Source: Hyphomicrobiales bacterium
Lineage (GTDB): Bacteria > Pseudomonadota > Alphaproteobacteria > Rhizobiales > Beijerinckiaceae
NCBI GenBank assembly: GCA_028290085.1
Contig: JAQGKN010000343.1
Coordinates: 1-5,725 of the forward strand
Reading direction: 5' to 3'
Length of the DNA stretch: 5,725 bases
The notes under the pieces were generated by a model, which worked only from the letters and a program-made list of their open reading frames with translations, did not search any database and was not told the DNA's origin. This document shows positions 1 through 5,725 of this stretch, one piece after another. How positions within the stretch are numbered: the stretch's first letter is position 1; each line of letters starts with the position of its first letter. The translations under genes were made by a program, and so were the position numbers.

Positions 1-745
1 CCGGCCCACGGCCAATTCGCTGGATTCGGTGTCCGACCGCGATTTCGTCCTGGAGCCGCTCGCGGCCGCCGCGATCACGGCCGTGCACCTGTCGCGCTTC
101 GCCGAGGAGATCGTCCTCTGGACGACCCCGCAATTCAACTTCATCGCGCTGTCGGACGCCTTCACGACCGGCTCCTCGATCATGCCGCAGAAGCGCAATC
201 CGGACGCGGCCGAGCTCGTGCGCGGCAAGTCGGGTCGTGTGATCGGCGCGCTGACGGGCCTTCTCGTCGTCATGAAGGGCCTCCCGCTCGCCTATTCCAA
301 GGACATGCAGGAGGACAAGGAGGGCACATTCGACGCTCTCCAGGCTCTTTCGCTCTGTCTGGCTGCCATGACGGGCATGGTCCGCGACCTCAACCCGGAT
401 CTGCGCCGCATGAAGAGCGCGGCTGGCAGCGGCTATGCGATTGCCACCGACCTCGCCGACTGGCTCGTGCGCGCGCTGAACATGCCGTTCCGCGAGGCCC
501 ACCACGCAACGGGGCGGCTTGTCGCCATGGCAGCCGAGCGCAAGATCGTGCTCGAAAAGCTGACGCTTGAAGAGATGCAGTCGGTCGACCCACGCATTAC
601 CGCCGAGGTCCACGCGGTGCTCGGCGTCGACAAGTCAGTGCGCAGCCGTGTCAGCTATGGCGGAACTGCTCCTGCCAATGTGCGCGCGCAGGCCAAGAAA
701 TGGCTGAAAAAGCTCGCCCCCAAAGCACAGGCCGATGGCACCTAG
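1..745 (+). CDS. argH: Argininosuccinate lyase, C-terminal part (5' end outside window)
   Basis: This enzyme splits argininosuccinate into arginine and fumarate, the last step of arginine synthesis, in the cytoplasm. The reading frame is open from base 2 (the first complete codon) to a TAG at 743-745, giving 247 codons, about half of the usual ~460-residue protein. The fragment opens with the family-typical [12 protein letters not shown]. The fumarase/aspartase-superfamily signature [12 protein letters not shown] begins at base 170; this is the mobile loop that carries the catalytic serine. It is followed by [17 protein letters not shown], which is near-invariant in ArgH. The C-terminal domain includes MPFREAHH and ends with a GGTAPANV segment and a basic tail. 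The GTG at 29 lies inside conserved sequence and is not the true start. No key residue is missing in the visible part. Family assignment is very secure; only the 5' end is unseen. Confidence 0.97.
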   Translation, partial: RPTANSLDSVSDRDFVLEPLAAAAITAVHLSRFAEEIVLWTTPQFNFIALSDAFTTGSSIMPQKRNPDAAELVRGKSGRVIGALTGLLVVMKGLPLAYSKDMQEDKEGTFDALQALSLCLAAMTGMVRDLNPDLRRMKSAAGSGYAIATDLADWLVRALNMPFREAHHATGRLVAMAAERKIVLEKLTLEEMQSVDPRITAEVHAVLGVDKSVRSRVSYGGTAPANVRAQAKKWLKKLAPKAQADGT

Positions 746-794
746 GCTGGCGCGCGTCGAAATGCCGCGAACCATGCTCCACGTGAGCTGCCGC

Positions 795-822
795 TCGCCA
801 TGCGCCCAGCTTGCGATATAGT
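795..822 (+). promoter_or_regulatory. Possible sigma-70-type promoter for lptM-lysA
   Basis: In the 101-nt gap after argH, TATAGT (817-822) matches five of six positions of the -10 consensus. TCGCCA (795-800), 16 nt upstream, matches four of six -35 positions. Transcription would start near 829, leaving a short leader just before the ribosome binding site at 835-839. The -10 is decent and the -35 is weak. Read-through from argH is equally possible, because I see no convincing terminator in the gap. This is an inference from base matches only. Confidence 0.3.
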
Positions 823-834
823 CCTCGCGCCCTC

Positions 835-849
835 AGGAGTCCGGCCGTG
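835..849 (+). promoter_or_regulatory. Ribosome binding site that fixes the GTG start of lptM
   Basis: AGGAG at 835-839 lies 7 nt before the GTG at 847-849, an ideal Shine-Dalgarno distance. The reading frame is open further upstream to a TTG at 811. That longer start would place the Shine-Dalgarno inside the coding region and add 12 residues before the signal peptide, so GTG 847 is preferred. Confidence 0.7.
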
Positions 850-1116
850 AATCGCGAAAACGCCACCAGCGAAATTGCTCCCAAGCTTGTCCGTGCCCTC
901 GGCGTGCTCGTCCTTTTCTCGCTCTCCCTGGCGGGTTGCGGGCGGCGCGGAGATCTGGAAGCACCGCCCGGCTCGACACCTGCCCCTGCCAAGGCCGCGG
1001 CCGAGCAGCAATCGGGCGTCGATACCCGCATCGACGCCACGGATCCGATGGCGCCCCGAACACGCGGCAACGTCGTTCCCCCGCGCAAGCCATTCATTCT
1101 CGACTCGATTCTTTAA
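847..1116 (+). CDS. lptM: LptM-like small outer-membrane lipoprotein
   Basis: This encodes an 89-residue lipoprotein precursor. After a short N-terminal region with few charges, residues about 15-28 form a hydrophobic signal core. The lipobox LAGC follows, with the lipidated cysteine at residue 31. The sequence after it, CGRRGDLEAPP, fits the CGxKGPLxxP pattern of the LptM/YifL family (attachment-site family PF13627). The rest is proline/alanine-rich, looks disordered, and ends in PRKPFILDSIL. In E. coli, LptM binds the LptD-LptE translocon and promotes its correct disulfide maturation; whether this homologue does the same is inference. Its position 18 nt before lysA matches other proteobacteria, where a short lipopeptide gene precedes lysA or dapF, and suggests co-transcription. 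Lipoprotein nature is near certain; the LptM name rests on the post-cysteine motif and context. Confidence 0.8.
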   Translation: MNRENATSEIAPKLVRALGVLVLFSLSLAGCGRRGDLEAPPGSTPAPAKAAAEQQSGVDTRIDATDPMAPRTRGNVVPPRKPFILDSIL

Positions 1117-1134
1117 AAGGGCACTGCTCCGCAC

Positions 1135-2406
1135 ATGCGTCATTTCGAATATCGCGAAGGCGTGTTCCACGCCGAGGACGTCGATCTGCGCGAGATCGCG
1201 CAACAGGTCGGCACGCCCTTCTATTGCTATTCGCGGGCGACCCTGACGCGCCATTACGAGGTCTTCTCCCGCGCCTTCGCCGACATGGACGCGCTCGTCT
1301 GCTTCGCGATGAAAGCCAATTCCAATCAGGCGGTTCTAAAGACCCTCGCCCAACTCGGCGCGGGCATGGACGTGGTCTCCGAAGGTGAACTCCGCCGCGC
1401 CCTGGCGGCCGGCGTGCCCGGCGAACGCATTACTTTCTCCGGTGTTGGCAAGACCGCGCGCGAGATCGGGCTGGCGCTAGATGCCGGCATCCTCTGCTTT
1501 AACGTCGAGTCGGAGCCTGAACTTCTCGCCATTTCAGCCATTGCGTCGCAGCGAGGCGTCAAGGCGGCCATATCCCTGCGCGTCAATCCAGACGTCGATG
1601 CACGTACGCACGCCAAGATTTCGACCGGCAAGTCCGAGAACAAATTCGGCATTCCGATCTCACGCGCACGCGCGGTCTACGCGGAGGCCGCACAGCTAGC
1701 GGGCATCAACGTCACCGGTGTCGACATGCACATCGGCTCGCAGATCACCGACCTGCAGCCCTTCGACGACGCGTTCGCGTTGCTGGCCGAATTCGTCGGC
1801 ACCCTGCGCGCCGACGGCCATGTCATCGACCACCTCGATCTCGGCGGCGGCCTCGGCATTCCCTATCGCGAGAGCGAGGACCCCGACAGCTACCATCCCG
1901 AGCGATACGCAGAAATCGTGCGCCGTCACGTCCGCAAGCTCGGCTGCAAGCTGGTGTTCGAGCCCGGCCGCCTGCTCGTCGGCAATGCCGGCGTGCTCGT
2001 CACCGAAGTCATCTACGTGAAGTCAGGCGACGGGCGCACCTTCGTCATCGTCGACGCGGCCATGAACGATCTCATTCGCCCGACGCTTTACGAGGCGCAT
2101 CATGATGTGACGCCCGTTGTTGAACCGGCAGCGGGCACCCAGACCATCGTCGCCGACATCGTCGGCCCTGTCTGCGAAACCGGCGATTATCTGGCGCTGG
2201 GTCGCGAAATGGCAGAGCCGAAGTCGGGCGATCTCCTCGCTGTCATGACGGCGGGCGCCTACGGAGCTGTGCAGGCGGGCACCTATAATTCCCGTCTGCT
2301 CGTGCCCGAGGTTCTGGTCGATGGCGCGCGCTGGGCTGTGGTCCGGCCGCGCATGAGTTACGAAGAATTGATCGGGCTCGACAGAATTCCGCCGTGGCTC
2401 GCCTGA
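1135..2406 (+). CDS. lysA: Diaminopimelate decarboxylase
   Basis: This PLP enzyme decarboxylates meso-diaminopimelate to L-lysine, the final step of the DAP pathway, and competes with peptidoglycan synthesis for the same substrate. The protein has 423 residues, normal for LysA. It is a fold-type III decarboxylase with an alanine-racemase-like barrel followed by a beta domain. Visible motifs are CFAMKANSN with the PLP lysine at K60, RVNPDVDA at 150-157, HIGSQ at 199-203, the glycine loop GGGLGIPY at 237-244, and EPGRLLVGNAG at 276-286 for phosphate and cofactor binding. GPVCETGD at 344-351 holds the catalytic cysteine C347, contributed across the dimer. AGAYG at 373-377 and YNSR at 384-387 complete the substrate site. 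All expected catalytic residues are present. The ATG at 1135 is the natural start. The purine-rich AAAAGGG (1115-1121) overlaps the lptM stop and sits 13 nt upstream, a rather long spacing, so translation may depend partly on coupling to lptM. Confidence 0.98.
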   Translation: MRHFEYREGVFHAEDVDLREIAQQVGTPFYCYSRATLTRHYEVFSRAFADMDALVCFAMKANSNQAVLKTLAQLGAGMDVVSEGELRRALAAGVPGERITFSGVGKTAREIGLALDAGILCFNVESEPELLAISAIASQRGVKAAISLRVNPDVDARTHAKISTGKSENKFGIPISRARAVYAEAAQLAGINVTGVDMHIGSQITDLQPFDDAFALLAEFVGTLRADGHVIDHLDLGGGLGIPYRESEDPDSYHPERYAEIVRRHVRKLGCKLVFEPGRLLVGNAGVLVTEVIYVKSGDGRTFVIVDAAMNDLIRPTLYEAHHDVTPVVEPAAGTQTIVADIVGPVCETGDYLALGREMAEPKSGDLLAVMTAGAYGAVQAGTYNSRLLVPEVLVDGARWAVVRPRMSYEELIGLDRIPPWLA

Positions 2407-2430
2407 ATGCTTTGCGCCTTGTGATCGCGG

Positions 2431-2464
2431 GACCTCGCTGCGCCGCTGGTATGTGAGCGAGGTC
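2431..2464 (+). other. Perfect 9-bp inverted repeat (RNA hairpin) between lysA and the TIGR02302 gene
   Basis: GACCTCGCT (2431-2439) is exactly complementary to AGCGAGGTC (2456-2464), with a 16-nt loop between them, starting 24 nt after the lysA stop. The stem is GC-rich and should fold in RNA. No run of T follows (the next bases are GTGTTACG), so it is not a classical intrinsic terminator. It could be a weak or factor-dependent terminator, a 3'-end stabiliser for the lysA message, or an operator for the next gene. The rest of the 94-nt gap holds only the ribosome binding site of the next gene; I found no convincing promoter. Confidence 0.45.
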
Positions 2465-2488
2465 GTGTTACGTTCGCCGTGACCGATC

Positions 2489-2503
2489 GAGGAGAACCAC
2501 GTG
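2489..2503 (+). promoter_or_regulatory. Ribosome binding site supporting a GTG start
   Basis: GAGGAGA at 2489-2495 has its GGAG core 6 nt before the GTG at 2501-2503. This strong Shine-Dalgarno match sets the start of the large downstream gene and supports reading GTG as the initiator. Confidence 0.75.
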
Positions 2504-5149
2504 AGCGAACGAGGAGGCCCCGGCAAAAACATCTTGTTCGATCGCCTCGATCGCCTCGTGCAGCGCGCCCGAGTGGCCTTGTCCTGGGAGCGGCTCTGGC
2601 CCCGGATCGTCCCTATCCTGACGCTGGGCGCTATTTTCCTCGCGGTCTCCTGGGCCGGACTTTGGATTGTCTCCCCGCGCTGGCTGCGAATTTCCGGCAT
2701 TGGCTTTTTCGCGCTGCTGTTCGCTGCGGCCCTCGTTCATCTGTTTCGCTTCACACCCCCGACCCGCGCCGAAAGCCTGAACCGGCTCGACCGCGATTCC
2801 GGCATGGCGCATCGCCCTGCATCAACGGTTGAAGACAGACTTGCCAATGATAGCGGCGACCTGGCGACTCGCGCCCTTTGGGAACTCCACCTCCAACGCG
2901 CGCGCCGCGCGCTTGGCGCCATCAAGATCGCTGCTCCCGCCCCGCGCATGGTGGAGCATGACCGTTACGCGCTGCGCGCTGCTGCTCTTGTCGCGCTCGT
3001 TGGCGCTGCCTTCATTGCTGGCCCGGAGAAATATGCCCGCGTCCTGGCGGCCTTCGACTGGCGCTCCGCAGCAACACAAGCGCAAGGCTACCGCCTCGAC
3101 GCGTGGATCGATCCGCCCGCCTACACGGGGCGTCCCCCGATCCTCCTCAATGCGGGCATCGAAGGCGCGAAGGGCGAAACACGCCGCATTCAGGCGCCCG
3201 CTGGATCGAATGTCATCGTCCGCGCCTCCGCCGCAGCCGGGGTATCAGCCACTGCCGAGGGTGGTCTTCAGGTTCCCAAACCGGATGAAACGACCGCCGG
3301 CAAGATCGCAACGCGCGCCGATGGGCCCGCCTCGACCCCCGCCGCTGCCTCCGACGAAGAACATCGCTGGCTGTTGCGCGGAGACGGGCGCCTGACATTG
3401 AGCCGTTACGGCAGCACACTCAGCGCCTTCGACATCACCTCGCTGCCCGATCGCGCACCCGTCATAAGCTTGCGCGGCGAACCGAAGTCGGACTCGAAGG
3501 GATCACTCACGCTCGCCTACAAGGTCGAGGACGATTATGGCATCGTTGGTGCAGAGGCCGGGTTCGCCAAGCCGGTGATTCAGGGCCGTCCTGTCACAGG
3601 ACGCTCTCTCGTCGCCCCCCCGAAAATGACGCTGGCCTTGCCGACAGCCCCCGGGGGATTGGGCGAGGGCGAAACAACGGGCGATCTCTCGGAACACCCA
3701 TGGGCGGGCGCGCGCGTCACGATGACACTTCTCGCTCGCGACGAGGGCGGCAACGAGGGCCTCAGCGATCCCGTCGAAATGACCCTGCCGCAGCGTATCT
3801 TCGTCAAGCCGCTGGCCCGCGCAATCATCGAACAGCGGCGCAATCTCGTGCTCGCGCCCGATGAGCGGCGTCACGTGCAGCTGGCCATGGACGCGCTTTC
3901 TTTCGCGCCGGACCGCTTCGGCATTTCGAGCGGCATTTATCTCGGCCTTCACACGATCTCGCAGCGATTGACCTCGGCACGAACCGATGCAGATCTGCTC
4001 GGCGTCGCCGACTTCATGTGGGAAATGGCGCTGCGTCTGGAAGACGGCGACCTCTCACAGGCCGAACGCGATCTCCGTGCGGCCCAGCAGCAATTACGCG
4101 AAGCGCTCGAGCGCGGTGCATCGCCCGAGGAACTCAAGCGGCTGATGGATCAGCTGCGCGCCGCGCTCGACAAGTTCGTGCAGGAATTTGCCGAACAGCA
4201 GATGCGCGATCAGCAGAATCAGGACCGGCAAGCGGATTCGAACCAGCAGACGCTGACGATCACGCCGCGCGACCTCCAGGCCATGCTGGACCGCATGGAA
4301 GAGATGGCCCGGAATGGTAATACGGCCGACGCCCAGCGCATGCTCGACCAATTGCAGCGCATGATGGAAAATCTGCAGAGCGCCCGACGCCACAGCCCGC
4401 AGAACGATGCCGCGCGCGAAATGAACCGCTCGCTCAACGAGCTCGACAAATTGACGCGCGAACAGCAGCAACTGCGAGATCAGACCTATCAGGACAAGAA
4501 GCGCAACCAGCGCCAGTCTCGCCGCAATCCGAATGGCGATCAGCGTCAGGGTATGCAGCCTGGCCGGCCCGATCAGCAGGACGAAGCGGACGAGGGTGAC
4601 GACGACCAGGCGCAGGATGGCGAGGGTCTCGGCTCGCAGGAACTCCAGCGCCGCCAGGAAGCTCTCCGCCAGCGGCTGGAACAGCTGCAAAAGCGCATGA
4701 AGCAACTCGGCATGAATGGCGAGCAAGGCTTCGATGAAGCCGAGGACGCCATGAAGGAGGCGGAGCAGGGCCTAGGCGAAGGCGGCCAAGGCCAGGACCG
4801 CGCCGTGGACGCGCAGGGCCGTGCGCTGGAAGGCCTGCGCAAAGGCGCTCAATCGCTTGCCCAGCAGATGCAGCAAGGCAACGAGCCGGGGCAAGGGCAG
4901 GCGAATGGTGAGGGCGAGGGCGATCCCAACAGCCCCATGCGGCAGGGGCGCAATGCGCCCAATCCCGATCCACTGGGCCGCGAGTCGCGCGATCGCACTT
5001 ACAATCCGCAGAGCCGCTATGATCCGCTCGGAGTGCCCGCAGCGGAACGCGCACAACGCGTGCTGGAGGAATTGCGCCGTCGCCTGAGCGATCCCTCACG
5101 CCCACGCGAAGAGCTGGATTACCTCGAACGGCTCCTGCGGCGTTATTGA
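2501..5149 (+). CDS. TIGR02302/DUF4175 family membrane-anchored coiled-coil protein, function unknown
   Basis: This is an 882-residue protein resembling the alphaproteobacterial TIGR02302 family (DUF4175, PF13779); no biochemical role is known to me. Residues 1-34 are basic. Transmembrane helices are predicted at about 35-57, 63-83 and 156-174, with arginines on the cytoplasmic flanks, so everything after 175 should be periplasmic. Residues 195-430 look beta-rich: the WIDPPAYTGRPP motif at 202-213, EDDYGIVGAEAGF at 343-355, and EHPWAGARVTMTLLARDEGG at 398-417. Residues about 455-565 and 587-630 are helical. Residues 565-700 and 790-812 are Gln/Asp/Gly-rich and probably flexible, flanking a helical segment at 712-790. 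The C-terminus carries two DPLG motifs and a charged helix ending ELDYLERLLRRY. I see no cysteine in the protein and no enzymatic motif. It lies 94 nt after lysA and may be transcribed on its own. Family membership is confident; an envelope role is inference from topology. Confidence 0.9.
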   Translation: MSERGGPGKNILFDRLDRLVQRARVALSWERLWPRIVPILTLGAIFLAVSWAGLWIVSPRWLRISGIGFFALLFAAALVHLFRFTPPTRAESLNRLDRDSGMAHRPASTVEDRLANDSGDLATRALWELHLQRARRALGAIKIAAPAPRMVEHDRYALRAAALVALVGAAFIAGPEKYARVLAAFDWRSAATQAQGYRLDAWIDPPAYTGRPPILLNAGIEGAKGETRRIQAPAGSNVIVRASAAAGVSATAEGGLQVPKPDETTAGKIATRADGPASTPAAASDEEHRWLLRGDGRLTLSRYGSTLSAFDITSLPDRAPVISLRGEPKSDSKGSLTLAYKVEDDYGIVGAEAGFAKPVIQGRPVTGRSLVAPPKMTLALPTAPGGLGEGETTGDLSEHPWAGARVTMTLLARDEGGNEGLSDPVEMTLPQRIFVKPLARAIIEQRRNLVLAPDERRHVQLAMDALSFAPDRFGISSGIYLGLHTISQRLTSARTDADLLGVADFMWEMALRLEDGDLSQAERDLRAAQQQLREALERGASPEELKRLMDQLRAALDKFVQEFAEQQMRDQQNQDRQADSNQQTLTITPRDLQAMLDRMEEMARNGNTADAQRMLDQLQRMMENLQSARRHSPQNDAAREMNRSLNELDKLTREQQQLRDQTYQDKKRNQRQSRRNPNGDQRQGMQPGRPDQQDEADEGDDDQAQDGEGLGSQELQRRQEALRQRLEQLQKRMKQLGMNGEQGFDEAEDAMKEAEQGLGEGGQGQDRAVDAQGRALEGLRKGAQSLAQQMQQGNEPGQGQANGEGEGDPNSPMRQGRNAPNPDPLGRESRDRTYNPQSRYDPLGVPAAERAQRVLEELRRRLSDPSRPREELDYLERLLRRY
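4070..4375 (+). repeat. Internal helical-hairpin repeat in the TIGR02302 protein (two units)
   Basis: Residues 524-559 (DLRAAQQQLREALERG followed by a segment containing MDQLRAALDKF) and 591-625 (DLQAMLDRMEEMARNG followed by LDQLQRMMENL) align with one single-residue gap. The initial DL, the glycine 14 residues after that L and the DQL element are shared. Each unit reads as two amphipathic helices joined at the glycine. Units lie at 4070-4177 and 4271-4375, separated by a Gln-rich linker. The similarity is at protein level; the DNA has diverged. Low-complexity Q/R/L composition could inflate the match. Confidence 0.45.
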
Positions 5150-5183
5150 TCGGCGCAAAGGCACAGCTCGCCCTTGCCGGATC
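5148..5183 (+). other. Imperfect hairpin in the gap after the TIGR02302 gene
   Basis: GATCGGC (5148-5154), overlapping the stop codon, can pair with GCCGGATC (5176-5183) with one bulged G. The inner AAGG (5158-5161) can pair with CCTT (5172-5175). The stem is interrupted and no T-run follows, so this is at best a weak terminator or a transcript-end structure. The remainder of the 103-nt gap to 5252 shows no gene and no promoter I would defend. Confidence 0.2.
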
Positions 5184-5252
5184 ACTCGCGGGGTTCTAGT
5201 TCCCTCTGCACAGGCTGCACTTCCGGGCGACCGGACACAGGATCGGGCCGAG

Positions 5253-5444
5253 ATGTCGACATCCACTTCCAATCTGCTCGTCGCCGGCGCGATCGGCGCT
5301 GTCGCGCTCGTTCTCTTTCTGGGTCTCGTCAACATGCTGCGGGGCGGCAGTGCCAACACGTCTCAAAAGCTCATGCGCTGGCGCGTTGGACTCCAATTCT
5401 TCGCCATACTCATCATAATGGGCGTGCTCTGGTTGCGCGGCTGA
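5253..5444 (+). CDS. HIG1-domain twin-transmembrane protein
   Basis: This 63-residue inner-membrane protein has two helices at about 8-28 and 45-61, joined by a short polar loop. The loop and start of helix 2 contain QKLMRWRVGLQ (residues 38-48), an exact fit to the Q-x3-R-x-R-x3-Q motif of the HIG1 domain (PF04588), with Q38, R42, R44 and Q48. Mitochondrial relatives (Rcf1, HIGD1A) bind and modulate cytochrome c oxidase or its supercomplexes; a similar respiratory role here is inferred from the family. The length is typical of the bacterial single-domain form. The ATG at 5253 has AGGA at 5239-5242, 10 nt upstream. The gene sits 22 nt before the cobalamin adenosyltransferase gene and is probably co-transcribed with it. 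Confidence 0.88.
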   Translation: MSTSTSNLLVAGAIGAVALVLFLGLVNMLRGGSANTSQKLMRWRVGLQFFAILIIMGVLWLRG

Positions 5445-5466
5445 TGCTCTAAAAGGCTTGCCTGAC

Positions 5467-5725
5467 ATGGTTGTTCTCAATCGCATCTACACGCGGACCG
5501 GCGACGACGGCACGACCGCTTTGGGCACCGGCGAGCGGCGCACCAAATACGATCTGCGCGTCGAGGCCTACGGCACCGTCGACGAGACGAACGCGACGCT
5601 TGGGCTGGCGCGCCTGGCCACAGCTACGGAAGATCCCGCGCTCGATGAAATGCTGGGACGCATTCAGAATGATCTCTTCGATCTGGGCGCCGATCTCTGC
5701 ACACCCGAGGGCGGAGCCAAACCCG
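5467..5725 (+). CDS. PduO-type cob(I)alamin (corrinoid) adenosyltransferase, N-terminal part (3' end outside window)
   Basis: The enzyme transfers the 5'-deoxyadenosyl group of ATP to the reduced cobalt of cob(I)yrinic acid a,c-diamide or cob(I)alamin, making the coenzyme B12 form. The first 86 codons are visible and run off the right edge without a stop; the family is usually about 190 residues. The N-terminal ATP-binding motif TRTGDDGTTALGTGER is at residues 9-24. RVEAYGTVDETNATLGLAR at 31-49 is the conserved second block; the usual DELN appears here as DETN, a mild variation. QNDLFDLGADLCTP at 67-80 also fits the family. This identifies the PduO class rather than the unrelated CobA/CobO or EutT classes. 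The ATG at 5467 has AAAAGG (5451-5456) 10 nt upstream. The 22-nt gap to the HIG1 gene suggests one transcript. The arginine- and corrinoid-contacting C-terminal half cannot be checked here. Confidence 0.95.
   Translation, partial: MVVLNRIYTRTGDDGTTALGTGERRTKYDLRVEAYGTVDETNATLGLARLATATEDPALDEMLGRIQNDLFDLGADLCTPEGGAKP

Noticed and set aside
811..846. TTG at 811 as the start of the lipoprotein gene.
   Set aside because: The strong AGGAG at 835-839 would lie inside this extension. GTG 847 has the right spacing and gives a normal lipoprotein signal peptide.
746..846. Possible argH terminator formed by AGCTG (786-790) and CAGCT (808-812).
   Set aside because: Five base pairs, a long loop and no T-run; not distinguishable from chance.
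651..1254. Overlapping minus-strand frames of 148 and 170 codons across the argH-lptM-lysA region.
   Set aside because: They cover known genes on the plus strand, resemble no family, and arise from high GC with few stop codons.
2539..2562. Tandem GATCGCCTC repeat near the start of the TIGR02302 gene.
   Set aside because: Only two copies, fully explained by the coding of the DRLDRL segment.
3615..3657. A run of seven C followed by a C5G5 palindrome (3648-3657), possibly a slippage site or sequencing frameshift.
   Set aside because: The reading frame continues with family-like sequence on both sides (EHPWAGARVTMTLL follows soon after), so no frameshift is present and the palindrome is explained by codons for Pro-Gly-Gly.
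4094..4726. A 210-codon open frame on the minus strand, leucine-rich and apparently hydrophobic.
   Set aside because: It is the antisense of the Gln-rich part of the TIGR02302 gene: CAG codons read backwards as CTG (Leu). It has no recognisable family and the sense frame is clearly coding.
5174..5202. TTGCCG and TAGTTC 17 nt apart as a promoter for the HIG1 gene.
   Set aside because: The -10 match is too poor to support; read-through or an unrecognised promoter is as likely.

Overview
The window reads as an ordinary, gene-dense stretch of a high-GC alphaproteobacterial chromosome, most likely from the Hyphomicrobiales (Rhizobiales). That placement rests on three things: the gene content and order, GC-rich codon use with frequent GTG starts, and a large DUF4175/TIGR02302-type protein that I know mainly from this group. 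All six genes lie on the + strand. I see no mobile element, tRNA, rRNA, CRISPR array or sign of recent transfer.

Layout: (1) The C-terminal half of argH (argininosuccinate lyase) enters from the left edge and ends at 745. (2) After a 101-nt gap with a possible promoter comes a short LptM-like outer-membrane lipoprotein gene (847-1116). (3) lysA (diaminopimelate decarboxylase, 1135-2406) follows 18 nt later. (4) A 94-nt gap holds a perfect 9-bp inverted repeat, then a GTG-started 882-codon gene for a TIGR02302/DUF4175 membrane-anchored coiled-coil protein of unknown function (2501-5149). (5) A 103-nt gap precedes a 63-codon HIG1-domain twin-transmembrane protein (5253-5444). (6) The start of a PduO-type cob(I)alamin adenosyltransferase (5467 to the right edge) is 22 nt further on.

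How the genes relate: argH and lysA perform the last steps of arginine and lysine synthesis, and lysA also draws on the meso-diaminopimelate pool used for peptidoglycan. The lipoprotein upstream of lysA belongs to a family whose E. coli member helps assemble the LPS translocon. The TIGR02302 protein is predicted to expose most of its mass to the periplasm, so the middle of the window has an envelope flavour. The last two genes move to respiration (HIG1 proteins associate with cytochrome oxidase) and cobalamin cofactor synthesis. The order looks like conserved housekeeping synteny rather than a dedicated system.

I found no convincing new system. The least understood item is the TIGR02302 protein. 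The other points of interest are its internal helical repeat, the hairpin before it, the lipoprotein-lysA pairing, and the textbook HIG1 motif in a 63-residue protein.
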